Shown: positions 8,687-17,530 of the stretch, piece by piece | Numbering within the stretch: position 1 is the stretch's first letter | Layout of the letters: each line of letters starts with the position of its first letter | Assembly: GCF_028649655.1 (NCBI RefSeq) | Contig: NZ_JAQSLN010000001.1 | Coordinates: 682,001-746,000, forward strand | Direction: 5' to 3' | DNA from: Halobacteriovorax sp. GB3 | Lineage (GTDB): Bacteria > Bdellovibrionota > Bacteriovoracia > Bacteriovoracales > Bacteriovoracaceae | DNA: 64,000 bases | The notes under the pieces: generated by a model | Databases searched by the model: none | Told to the model about the DNA's origin: nothing | The model's input: the letters and a program-made list of their open reading frames with translations, nothing else | Made by a program: the position numbers and the translations under genes

Positions 8687-9046
8687 ATGAAGAATCTATT
8701 ATTTGCGGTTATCTTCTTAAGTTCATTCTCTGCATTTGCTAAATTAAGTCCTTTAGATATTGTAAAAAAACAAATCCAGCATTGTGTTCCACAAAAGGGA
8801 CTCTATAGTTATATTCCTTCTTCTCATCACGCGACATACTTAGATGAAATTGCAACAAGATCGATGCATGATTTTTTTGAATGTATGTTTGAAGATTATG
8901 ATCTTTATAAAAAAGATAATACTATGAGTCTTGCTCAGGCAGCAAGGGAGGGATCACATCTTATGATGGTTCATAATGTAAGCCTTGATTCCTTTGCGCG
9001 ATATATGCAAAAGATTACTGATATTGTACCTAGAGAGACTAAGTAA
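8687..9046 (+). CDS. Small exported protein, helical
   Basis: 119 residues. Signal peptide MKNLLFAVIFLSSFSAFA; the ATG at 8687 has AAAGGAG seven bases upstream and is preferred to an upstream in-frame start. The mature part contains two Cys (QHCVPQ and FFECMF) and looks alpha-helical, unlike its beta-rich neighbours. No family recognised. A terminator follows 31 bp after the stop. Confidence 0.7.
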   Translation: MKNLLFAVIFLSSFSAFAKLSPLDIVKKQIQHCVPQKGLYSYIPSSHHATYLDEIATRSMHDFFECMFEDYDLYKKDNTMSLAQAAREGSHLMMVHNVSLDSFARYMQKITDIVPRETK

Positions 9047-9077
9047 ATTCATACTAAATAATATTTTTCAATATATT

Positions 9078-9105
9078 AAAAGGGCCATACTTAGGCCCTT
9101 TTTCT
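9078..9105 (+). terminator. Intrinsic terminator
   Basis: Stem AAAAGGGCC (9078-9086) pairs with GGCCCTTTT (9094-9102), loop ATACTTA, followed by a T run. Same architecture as the terminators at 3674 and 11111. Confidence 0.85.
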
Positions 9106-9165
9106 TTTCTAGTATTACCTTTTCCTGTATCAACATCTTTGTTTTCAACTAACAAAGATTCATTA

Positions 9166-9801
9166 ATGGTTAAAATTTGTCTTCTATTTTTTCTCATTTC
9201 CTATTCTATTTCTGCAAGCGAAGATCTTCATTTTGAGCCCTTTGCCATGACGAATAAACTCTTTATGTATGGTGGAACAGAGGGACGTTGTCATCGTTTT
9301 ATCGACGAAAATGGTGATTATGGGCAGTGGGGTGAATTTGTTGTCGAAAGACTCAGAGATGAAGGCGTCGATTCTCTTTTTTATCGCGATGATCTTTTGG
9401 CGATGACATCAGTATGTCCGAATTGGGCAACATTTAATGAGTTTGAAAAAGAGCACTTTTGGGTTTGGGTAATCGCATCTATGGCGTGGGATGAGTCTAA
9501 GTGTGGAGAGCAGAGGTGGATGGACCATAGTGGCCTTGTAGGACTTCTCCAGATGGAAAAAGATGTTGAAGATAGAAAGTGGCGTGGTAAGAATTGTCGC
9601 GTTTCAGATCTTCTCGATCATAGAAATAATATTCGCTGTAGTTTTGATATTATGGCCGAGCTTCTTAAAGGAAAAGAGGGCATATACAAGTCAAATGGAC
9701 TTCTCTATCAAAATAAGAACTCTTACTGGGAAAAGTTTCGACGAGAAGATGGGGGAACGATCGGGGCCCGTATGAGGGCCTATGAACGTTGTCACAACTA
9801 G
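9166..9801 (+). CDS. Exported lysozyme/transglycosylase-like protein
   Basis: 211 residues from ATG 9166, chosen because it starts the signal peptide MVKICLLFFLISYSISA. The core has features of the SLT/lysozyme fold: a helix ending in a Glu (AWDESKC, Glu110, candidate catalytic acid), then HSGLVGLLQM (123-130), equivalent to the GLMQL motif, then a helix with NNIRCSFDIM (from 154). Four Cys could form disulfides. If correct it would cut peptidoglycan in the periplasm or prey envelope. The spacing fits the family but the match is by motif only. Confidence 0.6.
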   Translation: MVKICLLFFLISYSISASEDLHFEPFAMTNKLFMYGGTEGRCHRFIDENGDYGQWGEFVVERLRDEGVDSLFYRDDLLAMTSVCPNWATFNEFEKEHFWVWVIASMAWDESKCGEQRWMDHSGLVGLLQMEKDVEDRKWRGKNCRVSDLLDHRNNIRCSFDIMAELLKGKEGIYKSNGLLYQNKNSYWEKFRREDGGTIGARMRAYERCHN

Positions 9802-9813
9802 AATATTTAGGTT

Positions 9814-10278
9814 TTAGTTGAAATAGATACAGTATCTTAATTGGTCATTGTGATTAATAAGCCTCGAGACTATGTATTTACCAGATTTACGAAAGATATT
9901 CTTTTTACCATCATCATAGGGAATATAGAGATCCTCTTCTATAATTACATCTTTAAAAGAAGTTGCATGAGAATTTAATAATTGAAATTCACTCATTGAA
10001 TCAAAATATGTTTCATAGTTTGAAATGACTGTTAGCAATTCAAAATTAGCGTATAAGTCTTTTTGGCTAACATAGAGAATCGTGCCTAGCTTTTCATTAA
10101 CAGCTTCTGGTTGATAACAACGTCCTGGCCACGGCCTATCCTTTATCTCATTTAGTTGGACAATTGTTGTTATGGCCTCGCCGCTATTGAACATTGACTT
10201 TACTTTGTCGAAGTCAAAATTTGCACTCACATTGTATGAAGTAAGAAGAGCTACAATAGTGAATAGTTCGATTTTCAT
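9814..10278 (-). CDS. Exported protein of unknown function
   Basis: 154 residues with a signal peptide (MKIELFTIVALLTSYNVSA). The start at 10278 is chosen because GGAG lies just upstream, inside a longer frame that could begin at 10290. Two Cys: PGRCYQPE and the near-terminal LRYCIYFN. Convergent with the transglycosylase-like gene, 12 bp apart. No family recognised. Confidence 0.7.
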   Translation of the reverse strand: MKIELFTIVALLTSYNVSANFDFDKVKSMFNSGEAITTIVQLNEIKDRPWPGRCYQPEAVNEKLGTILYVSQKDLYANFELLTVISNYETYFDSMSEFQLLNSHATSFKDVIIEEDLYIPYDDGKKNIFRKSGKYIVSRLINHNDQLRYCIYFN

Positions 10279-10467
10279 TATTTTCTCCATGAATTAACTT
10301 TAAACACAAATAGCATATAAACGATGTGAATTTATAAAATTAAAGGAAATTTGCAGTTTTTATAGTTCTTACTTTCTGGTTTTGTAATATTATCCCTTTC
10401 TTTCCTATGCTCAATTCATTTGATTTTCTTTGTGATAGAAAATTATTTTTTACATTCAGGAGGTAAA

Positions 10468-11103
10468 ATGAAATCAATTATATTTGGATTACTCTTTCTA
10501 TCGGCGGGTCCAGCTTTTGCTAAGGTTTCAAAAGTTGTGTATGAGCAAAATTTCGAAGAACTCTCTCAGATCTATGATTATCACGAATCAAATTCGAAGT
10601 TAAAGTCTTCGTGGTATCAGTTAAATACAGAGTTGAGTAAAGAAAACACGATACTGACGACATCTTATACAAATAAAGAAGATGAAGTTGTAGAACTAGA
10701 GAGAAAGAATGACGGAAAAAAATCGGCCCTTCATCCAGATTTTCTTGGAATGACTGTTAATTCTATGCGCACATCGATGCAGTCGGTAGTTGTTAATTAT
10801 GACTTCTCATGGCGTAAGTCTTCTGAGACTTTAACATTTCCAAAAAACAGTGGTTTCTCAATTTCTAGAGAGAATATGGAAAGTCTCTTTTTAGAGGCCC
10901 TCTTTGAAAAATTGTATCTTCAAGGGGAGAAGTTTTCTCATCAATACGGTTTATCTCGAATTTGTGGAGAGGTTGTCTTTAGTGAAATGGATTGCTTTGC
11001 GATGAATGAAAAGACCTTTTTATGTTCGATGGACTTTCTAACGACAAAAGTATTAGCGACAGATAAAAAGAGCTGTCCTAGCGCTATGATGCAATTGAAT
11101 TAG
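10468..11103 (+). CDS. Exported protein of unknown function
   Basis: 211 residues; signal peptide MKSIIFGLLFLSAGPAFA. The ATG at 10468 has a strong AGGAGG six bases upstream, which decides the start against an upstream in-frame ATG. The mature part is mixed alpha/beta, with four Cys in the last 45 residues (RICGE, MDCFA, FLCSM, KSCPS) that could form two disulfides. No family recognised. Followed by a terminator. Confidence 0.7.
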   Translation: MKSIIFGLLFLSAGPAFAKVSKVVYEQNFEELSQIYDYHESNSKLKSSWYQLNTELSKENTILTTSYTNKEDEVVELERKNDGKKSALHPDFLGMTVNSMRTSMQSVVVNYDFSWRKSSETLTFPKNSGFSISRENMESLFLEALFEKLYLQGEKFSHQYGLSRICGEVVFSEMDCFAMNEKTFLCSMDFLTTKVLATDKKSCPSAMMQLN

Positions 11104-11110
11104 CTCTATA

Positions 11111-11134
11111 GGGCCTTTGTTAGGCCCTTTTTTT
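11111..11134 (+). terminator. Intrinsic terminator
   Basis: Stem GGGCCT / AGGCCC (11111-11116 and 11122-11127) with a short loop and a T-rich tail, 7 bp after the stop of the exported-protein gene. Confidence 0.85.
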
Positions 11135-11304
11135 GTCCATATATATTTACATTTGAACGAAAGTCTTTGTTTTAAGCGTTTTACAGATAATTTCGATCTT
11201 GTATTTTTTTCACTTATTTCTTTATTCAACTATCTCAAAAGTGATTCTTGAACAATTATACCAGGAAATAAATTTCATATATAACATTTCAAAGGAGACA
11301 CCTT

Positions 11305-11697
11305 ATGAAAAAGCTAGTTGTTCTTTTTGCTCTTGTTCTGAGTTCTTTTATATCTGTTCAGGCTAAAACCTACATTGGTCTTGATCGTGAGGGAAACTCT
11401 TGTGCTCTAAAAATTGAAAATGAAAAAATCTCTATTGAGACTTCTCACTATAGTGCCATTGTTTCTTCTAAAGAAACGCTAGATGGTCGCTTGATCTATC
11501 AATCTGAACAGATTGATTCTCGTCTCAATGTTACTTTTCGTTTCACAGATAGAGTTGAGATTGAGTTAGATGGTAATAAACCAATTCAATATATTGCTTC
11601 TCGAAAAACTGAAGCAAAACAAAACACTTGGTATGGTTTCTTCATGGAGACAAATCGTTTTGGTGGAAATCAAGAAATTAGATGTTCAATCAATTAA
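11305..11697 (+). CDS. Small exported beta-rich protein of the two-Cys type
   Basis: 130 residues; signal peptide MKKLVVLFALVLSSFISVQA, AAAGGAG upstream. The mature protein opens with YIGLDREGNSCALKIE and ends EIRCSIN. The opening is similar to that of the next gene (LFGDNEGKSCRISL), so the two probably share a domain. Fourteen bp separate them; likely one operon with the genes at 11712, 12606 and 13068. Confidence 0.75.
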   Translation: MKKLVVLFALVLSSFISVQAKTYIGLDREGNSCALKIENEKISIETSHYSAIVSSKETLDGRLIYQSEQIDSRLNVTFRFTDRVEIELDGNKPIQYIASRKTEAKQNTWYGFFMETNRFGGNQEIRCSIN

Positions 11698-11711
11698 TTT
11701 TTGGAGAAAAT

Positions 11712-12587
11712 ATGAATCATAGAATCTTCAATACGCTCGTTGTAACAGCGCTTATGTGTAGTTCTTTAACTGCTATTGCTAAAGAGAGAGTTATCCTTTT
11801 TGGTGATAATGAAGGCAAAAGTTGTCGCATCTCTTTAAGAGATATTGATTATAATAATAACGATCAAATGCAAGGTTTTGTCGCTTCCTTTGCTGGTAGT
11901 ATGCCTCGTCAAGTCGGAAGTCGTCTTCCATTTCACTTCTATAATATGGTGAAAAGTGGAAGTGATTACATTTCTAAAGAAATGAGTGATGGTAAGCCTG
12001 TTGTAGAAATTAAAGCTTATGATGGTGAGTTTCTATCTTCATCATTTCAAAGTGACGGTGAAGGTTTTTCTTGCTCTGCTTTAACGACAAGAGATCCTAA
12101 AGTTGGAAATTGTGATTCATTATTTGAATCCGCCGAGTCAGGAACAAAACTCATTGAATGTCATGAAGTTGTATCAAGTGATGTGAATACATATTATTCA
12201 AGTACTGAAGATTTTAATGACTACGTCAATACGGCGAAAGTTTGTATTCGTGAAGATGGAATCAGTTATGATCCTCACACACTAAAGTATTCTGCTTCGA
12301 TCACTCATAAGAGACAAGGTGTTAGCGCTACGCTCTCTTCATCACAAGTATCTATGAAAGAAAATAAAGAGTTCTTTACTCGTGATTCAGGTGTTGTGAA
12401 ATTAAAAGAATATGGCAAAGACCCTAACCAAGAGCCTGATGATGCTTGGAGAGTGAAGTATGACAAAGATGAAAAGACTCTAGAGCTTTTTCATGGAACT
12501 AATAGCTACCTTAGCTTTGGTGGATTTAAATACGCCGCGCATGTAAAGATCAATTTTAAAAATTGCTCTGAATATACAAAGAACTAA
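11712..12587 (+). CDS. Exported protein, related at its N-terminus to the preceding gene product
   Basis: 291 residues from ATG 11712 (TTGGAGA upstream); signal peptide to about residue 22 (SSLTAIAKE). The first mature hairpin (DNEGKSCRISLRD) resembles the upstream protein; a later segment has SCSAL, GNCDSLF and LIECHE, and the C-terminus ends INFKNCSEYTKN. Two beta domains seem likely. No family recognised. Confidence 0.72.
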   Translation: MNHRIFNTLVVTALMCSSLTAIAKERVILFGDNEGKSCRISLRDIDYNNNDQMQGFVASFAGSMPRQVGSRLPFHFYNMVKSGSDYISKEMSDGKPVVEIKAYDGEFLSSSFQSDGEGFSCSALTTRDPKVGNCDSLFESAESGTKLIECHEVVSSDVNTYYSSTEDFNDYVNTAKVCIREDGISYDPHTLKYSASITHKRQGVSATLSSSQVSMKENKEFFTRDSGVVKLKEYGKDPNQEPDDAWRVKYDKDEKTLELFHGTNSYLSFGGFKYAAHVKINFKNCSEYTKN

Positions 12588-12605
12588 TTCCTTTTTGGAG
12601 ATCTC

Positions 12606-13058
12606 ATGAAAGTAATCACTTTATTGGCCAGTTTAATTTCGCTTTCTTCGATAGCTTCACAGTCGACTTTGACACGAGTGAAGCAATTAGAAGGTTCTTA
12701 CTCTCTTTCAAGTGGGGATGAATCTTGTCCAATTCAATTAGATATTCATGTAGATAATCATCAAGTCACAACAAGCGTTGATCATACAGGTATTCTAATA
12801 AGAGATATCGAAGAGAGTCATTATCAAGTATCTCTTAATCAAGAATTATTAGAAAAATCTTGCTATAGAGCGCAGTTGAGTACGGATAAATTAAAGTTGA
12901 CTGAAACTAAGGGAATTGGATCAATGACACTTCCCTGTGGTTCTTTTTCAAGATTGGTTAGAGAGTTTAAATATTTTCAAAAGCACAAAAAGTTAAAATA
13001 TTATCTTGGCGATCAACAAACTCAAGAGAGCATGATCTGTTATTACTTGAAACAATAG
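12606..13058 (+). CDS. Small exported beta-rich protein
   Basis: 150 residues; signal peptide MKVITLLASLISLSSIA, TTTGGAGA upstream. The mature part begins LEGSYSLSSGDESCPIQLDI, a G-x-Y followed by a Cys strand typical of lipocalin-like beta-barrels, and ends MICYYLKQ. Lipocalin-like fold is a guess. Third gene of the 11305-13811 operon; ten bp before the next start. Confidence 0.7.
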   Translation: MKVITLLASLISLSSIASQSTLTRVKQLEGSYSLSSGDESCPIQLDIHVDNHQVTTSVDHTGILIRDIEESHYQVSLNQELLEKSCYRAQLSTDKLKLTETKGIGSMTLPCGSFSRLVREFKYFQKHKKLKYYLGDQQTQESMICYYLKQ

Positions 13059-13067
13059 GAATTAAAA

Positions 13068-13811
13068 ATGAAATATTTTTTTATTGGCCTCGCTTTTATA
13101 GTGCCTTTCGTAACTACGGCCTCGGAATTTGAGAATAATCAAATTAATCTTAGATGTGCTAGTGTTGAAAAACGATCCATTCGAGAGAAAGAGTACTTAC
13201 AAAAAGAGTTGGAAGAGTGTCTCGCTATAAATAATAATCAAATTTCCATGTGTCGTTATCAGGTAATTGATTTAGAAAATTATAATAAGTCTTATCAACA
13301 TCTCTTGCCAATATTTTTACTAGATGAAAATGAAGTAACAGTAGCACTTAATATTGACTGTAAAGAGAAAACACTTGTTACTTCTATTTATGATTTTATT
13401 TCTCCGTTAATTTTAAAGAGAAATAGTAAAGTTAATTTCAAAGTCGAAGAAAAACGAATTGAATTCAATTTAGATGGGCGAGACGTTGTTATCGATTTGA
13501 ATGTTCAAGATCTCGAGTTTGAAGAGGATACAAGAGAATATAATACTTACGGTGAAGTTATTGATGGCGAATTGAAAACGTTTGAATACGAGGATAAAGT
13601 CGTTTTCTTTCGTGATAATTTTAATGGTGTGTTAAGTATTCATATCGATGGTAAAAGTATTAGAGAAGATAATTATCGCCTTACTCTAAGTGATCTTCTT
13701 TATGAACAAGAGGATTATCTAACAAATATGAATGTTTTAAATCATAGAATTACTTATAAGGAACAACTTAGTTATAGAAGTCTGCTTAGCGAAATTAGTA
13801 AGATGCAGTAG
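13068..13811 (+). CDS. Exported protein of unknown function
   Basis: 247 residues; signal peptide MKYFFIGLAFIVPFVTTA. Cys cluster in the first third (LRCASVE, LEECLAI, SMCRYQ) and one at NIDCKEK. Rich in acidic and beta-forming residues. Last gene of the run starting at 11305; no clear terminator follows. No family recognised. Confidence 0.7.
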   Translation: MKYFFIGLAFIVPFVTTASEFENNQINLRCASVEKRSIREKEYLQKELEECLAINNNQISMCRYQVIDLENYNKSYQHLLPIFLLDENEVTVALNIDCKEKTLVTSIYDFISPLILKRNSKVNFKVEEKRIEFNLDGRDVVIDLNVQDLEFEEDTREYNTYGEVIDGELKTFEYEDKVVFFRDNFNGVLSIHIDGKSIREDNYRLTLSDLLYEQEDYLTNMNVLNHRITYKEQLSYRSLLSEISKMQ

Positions 13812-13956
13812 ATCTTGATTTTTTTTCTTAAAGTCTTTTAATGAATGTTATATATTATTAGTTTTTATCCATAAACTTATCTTTAAATTATATTGATAAT
13901 TAGTTCAAAGTCATTCTATAGTCTCTCATCACTATCTATTTCTGATGAGAGGCTCT

Positions 13957-14244
13957 ATGAAATTTTCAACTTCAATTCTTTTTTTACTTTTGTGTATGCA
14001 ATCTTTCGCTGATTTTAATTGTCGTGAGACTTTTATTGAATCGAATCAATTAAATGAAATGAGAACTGTTTGTTTTTCGTCAGATAAAGTATGCACTTAT
14101 TTTAACTTTCATAATACGGCCCCAACATTAACTTATGATTGTTGGTCTAGCTCAAAGAGTGATCCTCACGCATCTAAACGAATTGGTTGTTCTAATAGTG
14201 AAAGTGGATGGCCTGATTGCGCTGACGGATTTATTATCGACTAA
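13957..14244 (+). CDS. Very small exported Cys-rich protein
   Basis: 95 residues; signal peptide MKFSTSILFLLLCMQSFA. Six Cys in about 75 mature residues (NCRET, TVCFS, KVCTYF, YDCWSS, IGCSNS, PDCADG), enough for three disulfides. The start at 13957 is preferred to the in-frame ATG at 13945 because GAGAGG lies between them. Likely a stable periplasmic or secreted protein; function unknown. Confidence 0.7.
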   Translation: MKFSTSILFLLLCMQSFADFNCRETFIESNQLNEMRTVCFSSDKVCTYFNFHNTAPTLTYDCWSSSKSDPHASKRIGCSNSESGWPDCADGFIID

Positions 14245-14259
14245 TATATTAATAACCTC

Positions 14260-14284
14260 TTAAGCCCTTCAATGAAGGGCTTAA
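14260..14284. other. 11-bp perfect hairpin without T tract
   Basis: TTAAGCCCTTC pairs perfectly with GAAGGGCTTAA around a 3-nt AAT loop, 15 bp after the stop of the Cys-rich gene. It sits where a terminator is expected but is followed by GACCTG, not T. It may still end transcription or stabilise the mRNA 3' end. Confidence 0.5.
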
Positions 14285-14437
14285 AGACCTGTCCAGTATT
14301 ACTTTGAATTTAGAGATTCATAAACAAAACCCTTCAATAATTACACACCTCCATAAAATTAAAATAATGTGAAACTTTTTGTGATACTACAATATCTCTT
14401 TAGAAATATTATTAATCATTCATAGGAGGATGGTGTT

Positions 14438-14884
14438 ATGAAAAAAACATTATCGCTTTTTCTTTTGTGTACTTCAGTTTTATCTATCGCTAGTGAGTCA
14501 ACAATTGAAGTTATTGCCATTGACCTCGAAACTTCTTCTGATATTACTTTGGAAGTAGAACTTGCTGATAGAACAGGTGTTATTTCTGCGGATAAGGGAG
14601 CACATGTTTACTGTGCAACTGATGAGACGACAGGAGTTAACAGAGAACGTATGGGTGGAAGTTTAGGGTTTTTATCGAAATTTCAAGTTGAAGGTAATCA
14701 GGAGACTGCTACGGCCCTTTGCAAAGAGATGGGCTATTCATCTGGAAAGACGAAGATCATCAATCATGCACCAAACTCCCTTCGTTATACGAACACTCTT
14801 CGTTATAACGAGGATAAAAATGAATTCCAACTCTACGGAGGAATCCAACGTTACCACATGTCTTGTATGCAATGTTTTAATTAA
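14438..14884 (+). CDS. Exported protein of unknown function
   Basis: 148 residues; signal peptide MKKTLSLFLLCTSVLSIA; AGGAGGATGG gives a very strong ribosome site. Contains VYCATDE, TALCKEMGYSS and the C-terminal MSCMQCFN. No family recognised. Sixteen bp before the next gene, so probably co-transcribed. Confidence 0.72.
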   Translation: MKKTLSLFLLCTSVLSIASESTIEVIAIDLETSSDITLEVELADRTGVISADKGAHVYCATDETTGVNRERMGGSLGFLSKFQVEGNQETATALCKEMGYSSGKTKIINHAPNSLRYTNTLRYNEDKNEFQLYGGIQRYHMSCMQCFN

Positions 14885-14900
14885 GAACCGGAAGATTAAT

Positions 14901-15410
14901 ATGAAAAAAATGTTATTAAGTGTTTTATTAGGTCTAACATTTCAAACACAAGCTGGTCTTGTTGCTGAAGTAGGGTCTTTCTTAAATACTCTTCAAGGTG
15001 AAACACTTTACTTTGATGGAAAAGTTCAAGGGACAGATGCGAACTGTCGTGTACTTCTAAAAGAGTACCAGACAGGAAGTATTATGTTTGAAATTGATGT
15101 AGAAGATCAAGATTCAGTTCTTGGTTCTGACTTTGAAGGGTCGTATTGTGGAAGTGGCTCTACGATGTGTCTTTGGCTTTTTGATAACGACAAGACAAAA
15201 TTTAGCTCTGATGATCTAGAAATTAGTGGTGATCAATTAGAAGCAAAGTTTAAAACTTCGACGATGAATTTTGGTCTTAAGACACCATTTGAAATTCTTG
15301 CAACGAAATCATCGGCAGGCGAGCTAAGTTCTCTCACTCTTAAAACAAATAGACTTCTTCTTTCGAATGAGTCTGTTACTTGTGAGAATTTAGTACAATT
15401 TGAAAAATAA
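14901..15410 (+). CDS. Small exported beta-rich protein, paralogue of the product at 35268
   Basis: 169 residues from ATG 14901, which begins the signal peptide MKKMLLSVLLGLTFQTQA. The mature part has LYFDGKVQGTDANCRVLL, closely like VQTLDGEVVATGTQCEVLL in the protein at 35268, and both have a SYCG/GYCG loop and a Cys near the C-terminus. This pair is the clearest within-window homology among the small exported proteins. Followed by a strong terminator. Confidence 0.75.
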   Translation: MKKMLLSVLLGLTFQTQAGLVAEVGSFLNTLQGETLYFDGKVQGTDANCRVLLKEYQTGSIMFEIDVEDQDSVLGSDFEGSYCGSGSTMCLWLFDNDKTKFSSDDLEISGDQLEAKFKTSTMNFGLKTPFEILATKSSAGELSSLTLKTNRLLLSNESVTCENLVQFEK

Positions 15411-15442
15411 AATAAGGGCCTTTTTTAAGGCCCTTATTTTTT
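15411..15442. terminator. Bidirectional intrinsic terminator
   Basis: AATAAGGGCC pairs with GGCCCTTATT around a TTTTTTAA loop, with T tracts on both strands. It ends both the plus gene stopping at 15410 and the minus gene stopping at 15441. Confidence 0.88.
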
Positions 15443-16124
15443 AGAAACGATTATTCCAGTAATCATCACTCCAATTTTTTAAATTTTCTTTAGGTACTTC
15501 CGTTTTCCCTTGGGAGCCTGAAACTGATACTTTAATTTTATCATTTGAAAAATCAATTTTGTCTGTAGTTGTGGTACATGAATTACCGCCGCTAGCATCA
15601 CTGTATATTTCTTTTTTACATCTTAAAATTAAAGTGCGAATCCCTTCGATATTCTCGCCAATCAAGTGTGTTCCACCTCTTCCATAATTAGAAGTTCCGT
15701 CAATACTCACGTGGTGTGCAATTGTTTTCATATCATTAAAAAGTTTGTCGATTGTTTCACTGTATTGATTTTCAAGATTAATAATGAGTCCCATCGTGTA
15801 CAAGTCATATCTTTGACCATTTTTTACAAATTTAAGATCTCTATATTCTGTAATTTTGATGGCATTGTTTTGGAATGTGTCTTTATTATGATTTCCAATA
15901 TATGTTTCAGTATATCTTTTATATTGAGCGATAAAGAGTCCGTATTGTTTATGAAGATCAAAAACGACTTTTGAAAGCTGGTCTGATTGCTGCTCTTCAT
16001 ACATATGCATGGCCACACCGTTTACTCTCTCTTCTTTGTTAAAAAGATCAAAAAATCCCGCCTGTGTATGGATAGATAAAAGGGAAATTCCAATAGTTAA
16101 GCCTACGCTAATCAAATGATTCAT
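15441..16124 (-). CDS. Exported protein of unknown function
   Basis: 227 residues; signal peptide MNHLISVGLTIGISLLSIHTQA; AAGGAGAG upstream. The mature part is largely helical (long amphipathic segments from residue 40 to 140) and then Ser/Thr/Gly-rich (SDASGGNSCTTTTD). Two Cys form a possible pair (LRCKKE, NSCTTT). No family recognised. Confidence 0.7.
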   Translation of the reverse strand: MNHLISVGLTIGISLLSIHTQAGFFDLFNKEERVNGVAMHMYEEQQSDQLSKVVFDLHKQYGLFIAQYKRYTETYIGNHNKDTFQNNAIKITEYRDLKFVKNGQRYDLYTMGLIINLENQYSETIDKLFNDMKTIAHHVSIDGTSNYGRGGTHLIGENIEGIRTLILRCKKEIYSDASGGNSCTTTTDKIDFSNDKIKVSVSGSQGKTEVPKENLKNWSDDYWNNRF

Positions 16125-16258
16125 ATTCTCTCCTTTGTTAAAAAATTCGTATCACGATTGTCCCGCTCTATAGAGAAAACTTAATTGTGCTGAAAAAAAT
16201 ACTTAAATTATCTTTAGATTCGGTTTAGATATAGGGTATTATTTCTATTGAGGTCATC

Positions 16259-17437
16259 ATGTCTAAATTTAAACAATTACAACTTCATAATCTTGTGGAT
16301 AGTTTTATCCTGAAATCTGGTTATAAAGAGCCTACAGAGATTCAAGCTAATGCTATTCCTCTTCTTTTGGATGGATTGGATATTCTTGGTATTGCTAAAA
16401 CTGGTTCCGGTAAGACCGCTGCCTTTTTATTTCCTCTTTTGAGTCGTCTATTGAATGATTTTGATCGTGGTGATCAGAGTAAATTACTTATACTTTCACC
16501 GACACGAGAGTTGGCCATTCAAACTCACGAAATCATCAATTCTATTCTCGAGTATTCATCTCTTTCTTCTAGCCTTATTATTGGAGGAGTTAGTAAGAGG
16601 GCACAGATCGATTCGCTTTCGAGTTATGGTCAAGTTATTGTGGCAACACCTGGACGTTTAGTAGATCTCATTAAAGATGGTCTTGTTAACTTTGATGATC
16701 TTTCTTATTTTGTTCTAGATGAAGCTGATATGATGCTTGATATGGGATTTAAAGATGATATCGACTTTATCGTTTCAAAACTACCTGTCAAAAGACAGAC
16801 TGCTCTTATTTCGGCAACTATGCCAAAGGCGATAGAAAAAATTTCAAGTTCCATACAGATTGATCCTAAGAAAATTGAAATTGAACGAGAATCGACTGTA
16901 AACCAGAATATTGATCAGAGTGTTTATTTTTGTCTCGAAGAGAATAAAAATTATCTTCTTTTAAGTCTCCTTGAACAATTCTCTGATATGCAGGTCCTTA
17001 TTTTCTGTAAGGCAAAATATGGTGTTCGTGAGGTTGTTGATTTATTAAAACGTTCGCAGATTGAAGCCTCAGAAATTCACAGTGATCTCACTCAGGCCCA
17101 AAGAAATGAGGCCATTCATTTCTACTCAAATAAAGAGGTGAGAGTTCTCGTTGCAACAGATATCGCCTCTCGTGGTATTGATATAGGTGGTATTGATCTT
17201 GTCATTAATTTTAATCTACCTGAGGATGCAACTTACTATGTCCATAGAATAGGTAGAACAGGAAGGGCGAACAACAATGGTCTAGCCCTTTCTCTTTGTA
17301 GTGACAAAGATATGCCTTTTCTTCGAAATATCCAAAAGCTCATTGGTGAAAATATCTCAGTTGTCCGTGATCAGCCATTCCATCATGAGTTTCAAATTCC
17401 TTCGAAGAAAAAGAAAAATCGAAGAAGAAGGCGCTAA
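16259..17437 (+). CDS. DEAD-box ATP-dependent RNA helicase (RhlE-like)
   Basis: 392 residues, cytoplasmic. All core motifs are present: Q motif GYKEPTEIQ (21-29), motif I AKTGSGKT (46-53), PTRELA (81-86), TPGRLVDL, DEAD (154-157), SAT, the second RecA domain with VATDIASRGIDI, and HRIGRTGRA. The short basic tail KKKKNRRRRR replaces a long C-terminal domain and would bind RNA non-specifically. Closest in layout to RhlE-type helicases, which remodel rRNA and mRNA. Single gene, GAGGTC upstream of the ATG. Confidence 0.93.
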   Translation: MSKFKQLQLHNLVDSFILKSGYKEPTEIQANAIPLLLDGLDILGIAKTGSGKTAAFLFPLLSRLLNDFDRGDQSKLLILSPTRELAIQTHEIINSILEYSSLSSSLIIGGVSKRAQIDSLSSYGQVIVATPGRLVDLIKDGLVNFDDLSYFVLDEADMMLDMGFKDDIDFIVSKLPVKRQTALISATMPKAIEKISSSIQIDPKKIEIERESTVNQNIDQSVYFCLEENKNYLLLSLLEQFSDMQVLIFCKAKYGVREVVDLLKRSQIEASEIHSDLTQAQRNEAIHFYSNKEVRVLVATDIASRGIDIGGIDLVINFNLPEDATYYVHRIGRTGRANNNGLALSLCSDKDMPFLRNIQKLIGENISVVRDQPFHHEFQIPSKKKKNRRRRR

Positions 17438-17530
17438 TTTATAGTAAATAAAAAGCATGTAAAAATGTAAGTATCTAGGACCCAGAGATAAATATCCCTT
17501 ATTGTTCAAAATAAGACTTTGAGGAGTATT

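Noticed and set aside
14260..14284. Counting the 11-bp hairpin as a standard terminator
   Set aside because: No T tract on either strand directly after the stem, so listed only as a hairpin.
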